From: Aphelenchoides besseyi | Taxonomy: Eukaryota > Nematoda > Chromadorea > Rhabditida > Aphelenchoididae | Assembly (NCBI GenBank): GCA_024699855.1 | Contig: JAMPIQ010000001.1 | Span: forward strand, 5,394,001 to 5,458,000 | DNA: 64,000 bases | Reading direction: 5' to 3' | Shown here: positions 53,246-64,000 of the stretch, piece by piece | Layout of the letters: each line of letters opens with the position of its first letter | Position numbering within the stretch: position 1 is the stretch's first letter | Program-made: the position numbers and the translations under genes | The notes under the pieces: generated by a model | What the model was told of the DNA's origin: nothing | What the model saw: only the letters and a program-made list of their open reading frames with translations | The model's database searches: none

Positions 53246-54238
53246 CTACCGCAGGAATTTTCGTTTGCCTATAGACAAGAAACTGAAATCTGAAAACAGT
53301 TTGATCCAAAGCATAGCGACGGAGATTAGACAGAAACCCGAAAGTAACCGGTCGATGTTGGAGAAGCTACGAAATCCTCGCTCTCCCGTGCCACGACCAC
53401 AGAGAATCGCCGGAAGAGCCAGAGCACTGGCCGATCGCTACATGAACAGTCGCGTACTTCGGGCGTCTTGTTGCATAACAAGCGACCATCTCACTCCGTA
53501 TGCGAACAGCGACCCCCGTTTCTTTCCTCCACCAAACTTCGTATCCCAACGGCAATCGACTTTGTCTCGGGACATTCCGCCGCCGGAACTGACCCCGACT
53601 GGCATTGGAGTCGTAGAAGACGCGTTGACGATCAGCCGCAGTTAGTTATCAGGTCCTCAATGACTCTCAGAAACCAAATCGTTCGGTTTAGGTCGTAGAC
53701 ACTTTCCAGGCGCCCCGAATCTCCGCCAGCTCCAGGGATAGGCGATCGGTGTACGATTGGAACCACTTGGCGGACAAACGTCTGCGACGAGTGGAGCTGA
53801 GTTGCTGGTCGAATTTGACAGAAAACAAAACACCGTGGGCTGATTGGCGGACGTTTGGAGTTCGGGACCCTCGAATTTTTCTTCGCTTCGCGACTTTGGA
53901 GAAGCCTGAAGACGCACACAGAAAACTAATGGGGTCGAAGTGAAACGAACCTGCGCGTGGATCGAACCGAAACCCAAACCGACAACCAGAGAACTCGAAT
54001 GAAGGTTGATAAACCGAAAAGTCGGAGGTAGCTCGCGAAAGTTTGTACTGCCCTTTCATTGCATTGGAGGTGTCGAAATAACTTGGCGGACAGAAAAATT
54101 GGACGTTCAGTCGGAGCCGAGAGGAAATGAAACAGGTCGGAGGCCCAGCGCTAATTCTGCCATACGTTGTTGAGGGATGGAAAACTGTCCATCTGAACTT
54201 CGGGTGATATTCCCACTCAGATGTCTGCACTCCGACAT
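53246..54238 (-). pseudogene. error-ridden inverted copy of MATH-like gene 1
   Basis: Matches 46149-47121. Start MSECRHLSGNIT is kept at 54238, after which indels break the frame repeatedly. Confidence 0.8.
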
Positions 54239-54560
54239 CCCCAGGCACCACCTTTCAAATGCGAAGCCCGGTGGAACACACCGCTCTCGATGGTACTTGA
54301 GCAGCCGCCTTCTTCTTCCCGCCATCTTTCTGGAGTGGACGCCCCCCGCCCAGAGACAAGAGAAAAACACAGAACTTGGTCACCACTCTTCGACACTCCG
54401 CGCAAATTTTCGCGCGTTCAGGGCGTGGTGGGGAGATCGGCGTCTTGATTCTCGACATTTTCATCGCTTCACTTGCCACCAACCCACTTCCTTTAATCGC
54501 TGATGCGGATTCCGCTTCGATTCCCATGACAACCTCGCCATTTCAGGGGTTGTGCCCGTC

Positions 54561-57500
54561 ATGAATTTCACTTCCCACGCCACAGCAAATGCGATTTCAA
54601 CTGGCCAATGGGGAGGCGCCGAATCGCCCTACGCTCCCACGAGTTCGCGATCGTCGACTGCCTGCGCCAAATCCGCAGAGCTCGACGAGCCCACGAAAGC
54701 CACGGTGCACGGACAACATCATCGAGATATCAAGCGGCCCACGAAGGCCCAGTTTGAGTTGCCGGTCTGCTCGCGACCGCATTTCTTGACGACCTCTTCC
54801 GAGAACCCGTGGAGCTGATGAAACAGCTCAAAAGTCAACTGGTTCCGCCCTCTTCGATGTGACCAGCAATTGACGGTTGGAGGGCGAGGAGCGAGGGGAA
54901 AAATGCACTTGTTGCCAGCGAAATAAACGCTGTGGCTGTGAGTGATTGCCAGTTCATTTCCCGAATTCGTTTCAGGGATTTGTTTGTGGCCTGCCTCATC
55001 TGGCGCGATTACGCACAGCATGGGTCTACTTCGAGTTCCTGCCCCACTTTTCTTCCTTCTGGTTCATACAGGCATCAATGGCCAGAAACGGACGCTTAAC
55101 TCTCGCCTTCTCACTTCTCATGTTTTCAGTTTGCCATGCGCATTGTCGACTTCGCCCAACTACTTCGGAGACAATTTCCCTGAGAAGTTGAGTTTGTTTG
55201 TTCAGCGTCTTCCAAGTTCCGTGGTAGTGTTTTGCCGCACTTTCTGTAGCGGTGTTCGGACGAGAAGCACCGGTTCGACAGTTTGTGCCCTAACAGTCTG
55301 AGAAAGAATCGCCGACGATTGCCAAACTCGTCCATCATCAGGGACACACCAGACATGACCACTGCTACCTGAGTTGTGGAGGCTCACGAAAAAAAAAAAT
55401 GGTCCACATGGCAACATGCAAGCCAAATTGGCCTTTTCATTGCCACGTTCGCCGACTCGAAGCGGCAACGGGGTCTCGTACTTCGGACGGAACGCTGGTC
55501 CACGTCGAAGAAGAGACAGTCGCCGCCACCGAACCCGACTTTGGAGATGCTCACGCCAGATCCGGAAATGTAATAATCAGTGAACAGAACTTCACGAACT
55601 GATTTGATTTAGGTCGTCATCACCGCCATAGACTCGCCCTCGGCCTTACCAGTCCCGAGTTGACTTTGAGTGCGAATGCGATCACCGTCGCGCGAACACA
55701 TCGCTCCAGTTCATTGTCCTCGTTCGATTTCCATAGGCACAGTGGGAAAAGGTGACTGGCACAACCCCCCCACCTGGTCAGTTTCGTCTTCACGCCTATC
55801 CGCACTTTGTAGGTTGTAGGACTTCTGATGCCCGGCGAAGAACACAGGCGAGCCAGTGGAGACGCTACTCGTCGGCGAAGCAAGACGTCTTTCCGACCAC
55901 TCCTCGACGAACAATCTCGTTCTTTCAATCCGAGTTGCATGTTGGCGTTAAGCAGGGGGACTGATCGAGTTGGAAGAAGAAGGGTGCGGAGTCTGATCAG
56001 AGCTTCGTTGTTGGCAGTGAGTCTTCTGACCTCGCAGGTGCTTTCAGTTTCCTAACAAGAGGAAGATCGCTGAGGATGTTATTGTGGGACGAGGAAAGTG
56101 GAGAGAATGGCAGAGAAGGTGGACAAACAATCGACCGAACGAGTTCATTGGCAAACTCGTCGTTCCAATCGGACGACGATCATGGCCGTCGTTCGCGTTT
56201 CTCTCAACTGCTGACCATCGTCTGGTCAGATGGGAGTTCACTTCATGTCTTCGACAAACTTACGTCTTTTCGACTCCACCCAACCTCTTGCAATCCCAGA
56301 AACTAAAAGCACGAACTAGGACGCAAAGTATCGCCGACCACTTTGGCCATTGCAGCAGCCAATGGCGACGTGGAGAGGATGAACGAGGTCGAGAACGGTT
56401 TCGATGTCGATGTTCTGTCCGAGTCTCCGGAGTCCGAGTCGCCGAAAAACTGAAGACCCGGCCGTCCAAAATCAAACCCGGCACGCCGACTGGCTTGTCG
56501 AAGCTCGGACGTCGTCTATCACCAACGTCGCCTGGCGATTGCGGCAGCCGAAGGAAGGAGGCAGTGAACAACGTGGTAGAAGCGCAGCTCTTGTCACCCA
56601 GCCTCCGACTCGAAGCACAGTCCGATGGCCGGGACTATGGACGTTCTGCGACAAGGAATCAATCGATTCGTTTCGAACAAAGCCAAGAAACATGTTCCAG
56701 AGCTTCGCGCCCACTTTCAAACTCGCTACTGCTCCAATCAACCCAAATGAGGTTGGTAAGCAGACCCCCAAATCCCGTGCCACCGAAATCACCGAGCTCA
56801 CCGCTTCGACCACGCCGTCTGTTTGGATCGCCGAAGCGAGTGGCCTCTTCCGATCTACTGGACTCGCCACAAGATCCGAGTAAGTTGACTTGGAAGCATA
56901 AATTTGGGGTTCGGAGTCTTCTCTCGATAGTCAAATCCACTTGTGTTGTTTTTGTTTGGGTCTTAACATAGGTTTTTGTTTCGCACTCACCGTTCGCGCT
57001 TTCTGTTTAGAGCGAGTTTCGTGTGAACGGAGAAGAAGATAGTCAAGTGGTGCCGTCGCGGATCCATTGGCCGATGAGTCGGATGTTGGAGTCCGATTCG
57101 TCTGGTTCGACTCCAAGAAACAAACAGAAGAGGAAGAGCGAGGAAGAGCGACGAGTCTCTGACTTTTATTTGTGTTCCTTCTCTCCGGACACTTTGAGTA
57201 AGTTCTTTGAGTTGGTGGTTTTGGTTGCTTTCATTTTCCATCTCCGATGAGCGGTGTTTTCCGAGTTCTGTTGGTTGGACGGAACGGACAGTGAGTTGGA
57301 GGCGACTCTACGACCACTTCGAGTTTCTGCTCGTCCTGTCCACTTCCAATCTTTTCTTTCTGTTCATTCTGTTTCTCGTCTTCAAGAAGACCAACTGGAT
57401 TGGCAGTCAGTTTGAGTTGGTCGACGAGGGTGGGGAGTTGTCGCCCTTGTTTTTTCTCTTCTTTCTCACTCACCTCTACGGTAAACTTTGGGAGAAACGG

Positions 57501-58792
57501 GAACCCGATTCAGCTCCACTCAACTTGTTTGTTTCAGTTGGAGCCGATGGCGTCGAGAGATTCCTTACGAGCGAAGAGCAACAGGTGTACTTTCAACATC
57601 GAGCAGGACGTTATTCCCCAACAACTGTTGGAGTCGTTGGCGACCTTCCAGACGGACGATCTCGATCGTCTCAGCGACAGTCATAACTCGATCTTGGCTC
57701 GTGCATTTCCAGCAATCGCGTTCACTTTCGGTTCCGAGCGCTGGTTGTACATCAAGGCGATCTACATGAGTCTGGCCAACAGTCCGCACGTGTCGGTGCG
57801 CTGTTCCATTTCACAGTCGTTGCACGAGATTGCTCAGATCTTGGGGCGCGAACTGGCCGACCGCGACCTGGTGCCCGTGTTTCGCACGTACATGCAAAGC
57901 GACACGGCGGACGTCCAGTTCGGATTGTTGTGCAATTTGGCTTCCTTTTTTGGGGTCATTTCCGAGCAGAAGCGTTTGGAGTTGGCCGATCAATTGCCGC
58001 GGTTTCGGACGGTCGATACGAACACTCAATGGCGAGTTCGCAACGTCTTCATTGAGTGAGTTCATTTCCGCTGCTTTCCATTCACTTGTTTTAGACAACT
58101 GACCGCGTTGGTGGACTTCTACAAACCGTATCCGGTGAACAGCCATTTGACTCCGTTTGCTCTTTCTTTTGCGACTGGTAAGCACCTTGTTTGTTCTTGA
58201 CTATTCGAGGTTCAGATCGAACTGCTGAGGTGCGGCGTAGTGCCGTTCAAATGCTCGCCAAGATCGTCGCCAAGTTCATTACATACGAACAGGAAGCGTG
58301 TCGATCGTCCGGACGTCCAACCCGACGCCGTGGATTCGACGCCTCTCACCAGAGAGCTGCTCGAGGAGTTCACTCGCGGGTTCGCGGAGTCGAAGAGTTG
58401 GAGGAAACGGCAGACCTACGCCATGATGTTGGAGTGTCTATTGCGCTCGGAGTTGCTCGACGTGCCCACTTTCTCCGCACTCTTCAAGGGACAAGTGATG
58501 GCTCTGGCTATTGATGGTGAATTTGCTTTACATTCGAATGTAACTGGTGGCTTCAGATGTGCACAATGTTCGTCAGTATTTCTGTCAGCTCGCTCAGTTG
58601 CTGCGGACGGTGCGTTTGGAGGAGATCGACTCGGAGCTCTACGTGCATGTTCGCGACAGACTGCACGATCTGGCGGCCTCCGACCGGGACCTGGAGATTA
58701 AGGTGCAGGCGCGGATCGCGCTGGGGACGGTGGATGCCGAAACCGACGAAGTGGACTTGACGTCGCGACGATTGGAGGAGTCGGAAGCTTAG
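54561..58792 (+). pseudogene. inverted copy of PPP4R1, 5' part corrupted
   Basis: Matches 41540-45835. The N-terminal half (54561 to about 56760) is frame-broken. The C-terminal half is nearly identical to the left copy but has extra bases near 57590 and 58320 that shift the frame within the HEAT region. Confidence 0.82.
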
Positions 58793-59081
58793 ATTAAACA
58801 GTTTGCTTGAGCTGGACTCACTTTTATTTTTGGGTATTTGATACTGACAAGTGCATTCCATTGTTTATTTTCCTTACGTGGTAACTTTCTGCCTCTGAGT
58901 CTCAGATTAAACGGGCCGCTCACTTTTTGTTTTTGGTTCCAATAAACTATCACTAACTACTCGGATTGGCTATGCAACCAACCAGGGAACGAGAAGACGC
59001 TCACGACTGATAGTCGGAGGTTACTGAGCGGCCCGGTGGAGGCGCCCCACAAAGCGCTCTCTTGCCGCTCAATGCCCGTGA

Positions 59082-59153
59082 GCCAACTTAGCTCAGCGGT
59101 AGAGCGTTGGACTTTTAATCCATTGGTCGCGGGTTCGATCCCCGTAGTTGGCT
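59082..59153 (+). tRNA. tRNA-Lys(TTT), copy in the right arm
   Basis: Identical to 41179-41250 and 33979-34050. It lies in the inverted repeat, so it may not be a separate locus. Confidence 0.85.
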
Positions 59154-59331
59154 ACCACTTTTTGCGTCTTCACGCGACTACAAAGTCGTTCGTTCGCGTA
59201 CACAGCAGGTACAGAACTTTGGTTGGAGTGCGAGAGGTGTCGTTTTCTTTAATCAGTTCAGTGCGTTACTACAAGCTTGTCTAGTGTAGGATGGTTTTAT
59301 TATATAAACAAAATCAGGTTTTTACATTCAA

Positions 59332-60477
59332 TCAATCATCGGAATCGGATTGCTGGACTAAAAGACGACCGCGTGAGAAAGAACTCGTCTAGTTGGTCAC
59401 TTACGCTGTTGCGGAGTGTTGATTACGAACATGCGACCGATTCGTTCGAACCTCTCGCGGTTCTCCTGCGAATTGATGGGTCCAAGGAAGTGGTTGGCGA
59501 TTCGAGCGGCTTCACGGACTCCCGACAAGAAGGCGCCGTGCACTCGGCCCGGAAACTCACGGGATGTGTGGTCGCCGGCGAAGAAGAGATACGGACGAGT
59601 CGACTCGGGTGTCGCGGGAGATAGCACTGGTTCGGCCATAACGTCGTAGTCCTCGTCACTTCGACCCACGGGAAGATACGGGAAACAGCCGCAGCTCAGT
59701 TCGTCTTCGTGCCAACGAGTAACCACCAATTGCACGGGCTTAAACAGTGAACAACAGAAAACAAACGGAAACGTACCCGAGCAGGACAATCCGGGCCGAA
59801 AATACGGCCCAGAATCTGCATCACTTTGTTGGACAGATCTCCTATGCTGAAAGAGTCGTTTAGATTGGCCGCAGCTCCAGCCATATAAACGGTCAGAATA
59901 CAAGAGTTCGGAGCCGACGTGTACAGGAAGAACTCTCCACGCGCACACCTGAACAATCGGATGAGAAGAGAGCAATGAGTGCAGAACATACTCCTTGTCA
60001 TTGACTTTTCCGAAAAAGTAGTTTGAGTCCCAGAAACGCTTTTGGAACTCGATGACAACCTTGTTCGCCGATCCCACGCCCATTGCTTCGATCACTTCGC
60101 GTTTTCGGTCGGGAAGTGGTGGATGGAATTTGAGTGCGGACGGGTGAATGCCCTTGGAGTCGACGTAGAGCTGCGCAGTCTTCTTCTCCTTCAAACAGCC
60201 CAACGGCACGGCACACACGACCGCGTGAGCGCGATAGCCGCTCTCCACCTTTTGAAGCTCATCGTCTTCCCCAGCTCTCGCTGCAACAACAAACTGAAAG
60301 AGTCGAGGTCGAAGAACTCACTTTGCTCCTTCGATCCCTTGAATCGTGGGTTCTTGACGTGTTTGACGACAACTTGTTGTTGTTTCTCATCGTATTCGAT
60401 CGCCCTGACAATTTGGCCCTGCTGGATGTTCAGCTGCTTGGTCAGCGGTTTGATCAGGTTGCTGATGCCGCCGTCCA
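59332..60477 (-). pseudogene. inverted copy of the LSD1 3' exons only
   Basis: Contains the five C-terminal LSD1 exons (VDGGISNL to QSDSDD) with intact splice sites and no frame errors, but without SWIRM, FAD-binding or tower exons. If the duplication were real, this would be an orphan 3' half with no start. Confidence 0.85.
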
Positions 60478-60723
60478 CTGAAATTCGATTAGTCTCTTAA
60501 CTCTCGATCTAAACTCTCAATTTGATGTCTCTCTCACTCAGCACTCGCACTCACTAGATTTCAATGTTGGAAATCAGGACGAAGAACAGCTGAATGGGCG
60601 GCAGCTTTGTTTTCATTTCGCTCGCTCTCCGCCCAATCAATTCGCAGACGTTCAGTCCACTCAGTCGGCAACAGAAAGTTTTCTTCCTTTTCTAGTTCTC
60701 TTGATCTCAACTCCTGTACAATC

Positions 60724-63514
60724 ATGAAGTAAGTGGTCAGTTCGAAGCATCAATTCTTTCTTAGAATCAACATCAACGGTCTTCCCGTCTACTTTCCCTA
60801 TGACCACATTTACCCGGAGCAGATTTTGTATATGGGCGAGATCAAGAAGTCGCTGGACGCACAGGTGAGTTCGACCTTCGAATGCCGAGTTCTTTCTGCT
60901 CTTTAGGGCCATTGTCTTCTGGAGATGCCGTCCGGAACGGGCAAAAACGGTTTCGCTACTCTCGGTCGTGGTCGCCTACATGGTCACTTATCCGGATAAA
61001 CTGGACAAACTCGTCTACTGTTCTCGTACGATTCCGGAGATCGAGAAGTGCGTGGAAGAGCTGCGGAATCTGTTTCGATACTACCAGTCGGAGAAAGGAG
61101 TGAGTTCTATTTCTGTGCACTTGCATTCGATTTGTGTTCCAGAAGGCTCCCGATTTTCTTTGTCTCGCTCTCTCGGCTCGCAAGAATCTTTGCATCAAAG
61201 AGCCGGTGGTTGGACTGAAGAAGGGAACCGCCATCGACGGTGCTTGTCAAAACTTGACTGCCAGTTTCCAACGAGCCAGAGCGAGACTGAATCCTGATCT
61301 GCCGTCCTGTGAGTTCTACGAGAAGTTTGATTTGGAAGATGGAGTTGTTCCACCGAAAGGAGTCTACAACCTGGTGAGTTCTCATCGTGCGGATTCCAAC
61401 CAACCACAATGCAGGCCGATCTCAGAGACTTTGGACACGAGCGAGGTGTGTGTCCGTATTTTGTTGCTCGTCAAGCGGTTCAATCGGCCCAAATCGTGAT
61501 CTACTCTTACCATTACATTTTGGATCCCAAGATCGCCGAAATGGTTTCTCGGGACTTGAGTCCACGATCGTGTGTGGTCTTTGACGAGGCCCACAACATC
61601 GACAACGTTTGTATTGAGTCAATGAGTGTTACTTTGAGTCGAAAGTAGGCGGGCAGCGATTCGGCGAGAGAGACCGATTGTGTTTCTAGATTGTTGGAGA
61701 GATGCTCGAAGAATCTGGACGACTTGGCTGAGCACGTGAAGAAGGTGAAGTCGGAAAACAAGGATCGTTTGGACGAGGAATACGAACGAATGGTCAACAA
61801 CTTGAAGCGAGTGCAGGAGGAACGAGCTCTGGACAATGCGTGGGCCAATCCGGTGCTGCCCGACGCGATTCTGAACGAAGCGATTCCCGGTTCTATTCGC
61901 ACAGCGGACTTCTTTCTCATTTTCCTGAGACGTCTAATGGAGTACTTGAAGTAAGTCGAGCCGCTCTCAGCCATTCGTTCATTGGAGTGCTTGTAGACAT
62001 CGAATGAGATCTCGACAGGTGCAACTCCAGTCGCCGCCCGCCTTTCTTCAGGACCTCAAAGAGCGAATGTTGATCGATAGAAAACCACTGCGTTTCTGTG
62101 CCGAGCGGTTCGCTTCGCTAGCGCGGACGTTGGAGTTGGCGGACGTTTCGGATTTGAGTGCTGTGGTCAAACTCACCAATTTCGCCACCTTGGTCTCAAC
62201 CTACGCTCGTGGATTCTCGGTGATCGTCGAGCCGGGAGACATCTTCGCGGATCGAGAACAGAAGCCGGAGAAGACGGACGGAAAGAAGGCGACGAGTGGC
62301 AAAGTGGTGATCAGACAACGAAAACACAAGGCTGCGAGCAACGACTGTTTCATTCACTTGAACTGCATGGACGCATCGGTGGCCATCAAGCCGGTTCTCG
62401 ATCGATTTCAGACGGTGATTATTACTTCTGGAGTGAGTTGGCTGTGAAAACTTGTTGATTGTCGGCGCTTTCCAGACTCTTTCTCCACTCGAGATCTATC
62501 CCAAGATCCTGGACTTTGATCCGGTGATCATGGCGAGTTTGACAATGACGTTGGGACGGCCGTGTATTTCGCCGGTCATCGTGTCGAAAGGAAATGATCA
62601 GGTGGAGATGACTTCGCGTTTTGAGTCGCGTTCCGATCCATCGGTTATTCGCAACTACGGTTCTCTGATTCTGGACATGGCCTCGATTATACCGGATGGG
62701 ATTGTCGTCTTCTTCACGTCCTACACTTTCATGGAAGACGTCGTGGCGACTTGGTACGAGCAAGTGAGTTCGAGTCAGCAGTTTCATTTTCATTCACCGG
62801 TTCCAGAGATTTCTGGATGTGATTTTGAAAAAGAAGTTGCTGTTCATTGAGACTCGAGATGCAACGGAGACGTCGGTGGCTTTGCAACGGTACATTCAGG
62901 CCTGTGAGAGTGGTCGTGGAGCGATTTTGTTTTGTGTTGCTCGTGGGAAAGTCTCCGAGGGAATCGATTTCGCTCACCATTTGGGGCGAGCGGTGATCAT
63001 GGTCGGGATTCCCTATCAGTATACGGAAAGTCGAATTCTTCGGGCTCGACTCGAGTATCTGCGCGATCAGTTCGATATCAAGTGAGTGATCGGTTGCTGG
63101 CCGGGAATTGACGGCGATTGCAGGGAGAACGACTTCTTGACTTTCGATGCCATGCGACACGCCGCTCAATGTGCAGGTCGTGGATTGAGAGGCAAGACGG
63201 ACTACGGGCTGATGGTCTTTGCAGACAAGGTGAGTTCGACTTCTTTGCGCCGGACTTCTGGTTGTTTGCAGCGTTATGGGCGAAAAGACAAACGAGAGAA
63301 GCTGCCACGTTGGATCCAAGAGAACATCAAAGAAGCATCAGTGAATGTGACCGTGGAGGAGGCAGGAACCGTTGCTCGACAGTGGTTGAGAGAAATGGCC
63401 CAACCGTTCACCATGGACCACCAGAAGGGAATCTCGTTGCTGACCGAAGAGATGATCAATGCCGATTCGGAGATCATGGAGAAATTCCGATTTGTCATGC
63501 GCGAAATAGTCTGA
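60724..63514 (+). pseudogene. ERCC2: inverted copy of XPD with a frameshift in Walker A
   Basis: All eleven exons are present and otherwise the same as in 36820-39609. An extra A at about 60947 changes the Walker A codons (PSGTGK then off frame), which would abolish the helicase. The left copy has the correct length there. Confidence 0.9.
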
Positions 63515-63859
63515 AATTTTTTTTCTTGTTGTTTCAAATAAATGCCTTTAACCTCGTTGGTGGAGATGAAATTGGAAGGCGAGTTCACGGGAGTTAGTTT
63601 GACGGTCTGCAGGTGGAACAGTTTGGGTGGTGGGTGTCTGTTGGATGTGAAGACACGGTGAAGATGTCACTTTTGCATACTCGGCTCGGGAAGTTGATAG
63701 CATTCATTGGATGGTCCTGGAACCGAACTGTTTCTGTCCGTTGAATAGCTTGTAAAAGACTACTGACTTGATTTCAGTGTTCGAAAGTTACAATTGTTTG
63801 ACTGAAGATCAGAAGTGAAGGTTAAAACCACAGATCAATCGTTTATTTCCCTTAATGTT

Positions 63860-64000
63860 CATGACCATCCAAACACGTCTATTGAATAGTCTGTGTCGTC
63901 TGAATCGTACAATCGCAGAGACGAAACTGCGCGGACTGCAGTCGAGACGTCGTCGGCCCGTCCCGCAGCGGTAGTCGCGTCGACACGAACCGCACGAAGA
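63860..64000 (-). pseudogene. partial inverted copy of the Kelch 3' end
   Basis: The last 47 codons of the Kelch gene (stop at 63860) in reverse, cut by the window edge. Identical to 36334-36474 as far as I can see. Confidence 0.9.

Larger units (their letters stand above)
50288..64000. repeat. right arm of the giant inverted repeat
   Basis: Reverse complement of 50028-36334. From the gap to about 56760 it carries frequent single-base indels and substitutions, so nearly all frames are broken. From about 56900 outward it is almost identical to the left arm, with isolated one-base length changes in homopolymers (for example near 57590, 58320, 59296, 60947 and 63527). Confidence 0.95.

Noticed and set aside
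50288..56760. Fast-evolving or pseudogenised duplicate genes in the right arm
   Set aside because: Changes are mostly one-base indels and their density follows distance to the gap, which points to sequencing error.

Overview
This is a compact animal nuclear DNA window that reads best as a nematode. Introns are mostly 38 to 57 nt with GT(A/G)AGT donors and TTCAG/TTTAG acceptors. Many start codons sit a few bases after a consensus 3' splice site, as expected for spliced-leader trans-splicing. One gene (16828-18164) looks like a nematode Sra/Srab-type chemoreceptor. I cannot name the species; Caenorhabditis itself looks unlikely because the acceptors are loose and GC-AG introns are common.

Layout of unique sequence. 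1700-6934 is a complete Toll receptor. 7587-8432 is a secreted or anchored orphan protein, followed by a Lys-rich gene on the minus strand (9100-9708). 9964-11892 is an ionotropic glutamate receptor-like channel, convergent with an intron-bearing histone H2B (12103-12668). Then come a possible small membrane protein, the PP2A catalytic subunit (13901-14976), a stand-alone PARP-fold protein (15261-16215), the chemoreceptor, an orphan gene (18467-19827), a divergent PP1-like phosphatase (20444-22460), tRNA-Leu, tRNA-Gly and an orphan type I membrane protein (23472-25359).

From 25680 the window is dominated by one LSD1/KDM1A gene. Its exons run 25680-28996 and then resume in exact phase at 39856-41001. 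Intron 9 holds an antisense Lys-rich gene. The 10.9-kb intron 10 holds EIF3J, a dead Tc1/mariner element, a BTB gene, three tRNA genes, a Kelch gene and antisense XPD/ERCC2. Beyond LSD1 lie a tRNA-Lys, PPP4R1 on the minus strand, and two tandem MATH-type genes, the second with a MATH-coiled coil-BTB architecture.

At 50029-50128 there is a 100-N gap. Everything right of it (about 50288-64000) is an inverted copy of 36334-50028. The first 6.5 kb of that copy is full of small indels and substitutions, while the outer part is nearly identical to the left arm apart from isolated homopolymer slips. This gradient points to an assembly fold-back with an unpolished contig end. Genes in the right arm should not be counted as real paralogs without read evidence.

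Most unusual biology: the LSD1 gene with guest genes in two introns; a 290-nt imperfect hairpin that interrupts the PP1-like coding sequence without GT-AG ends; repeated GC-AG introns; a stand-alone PARP domain; and the MATH-coiled coil-BTB protein.
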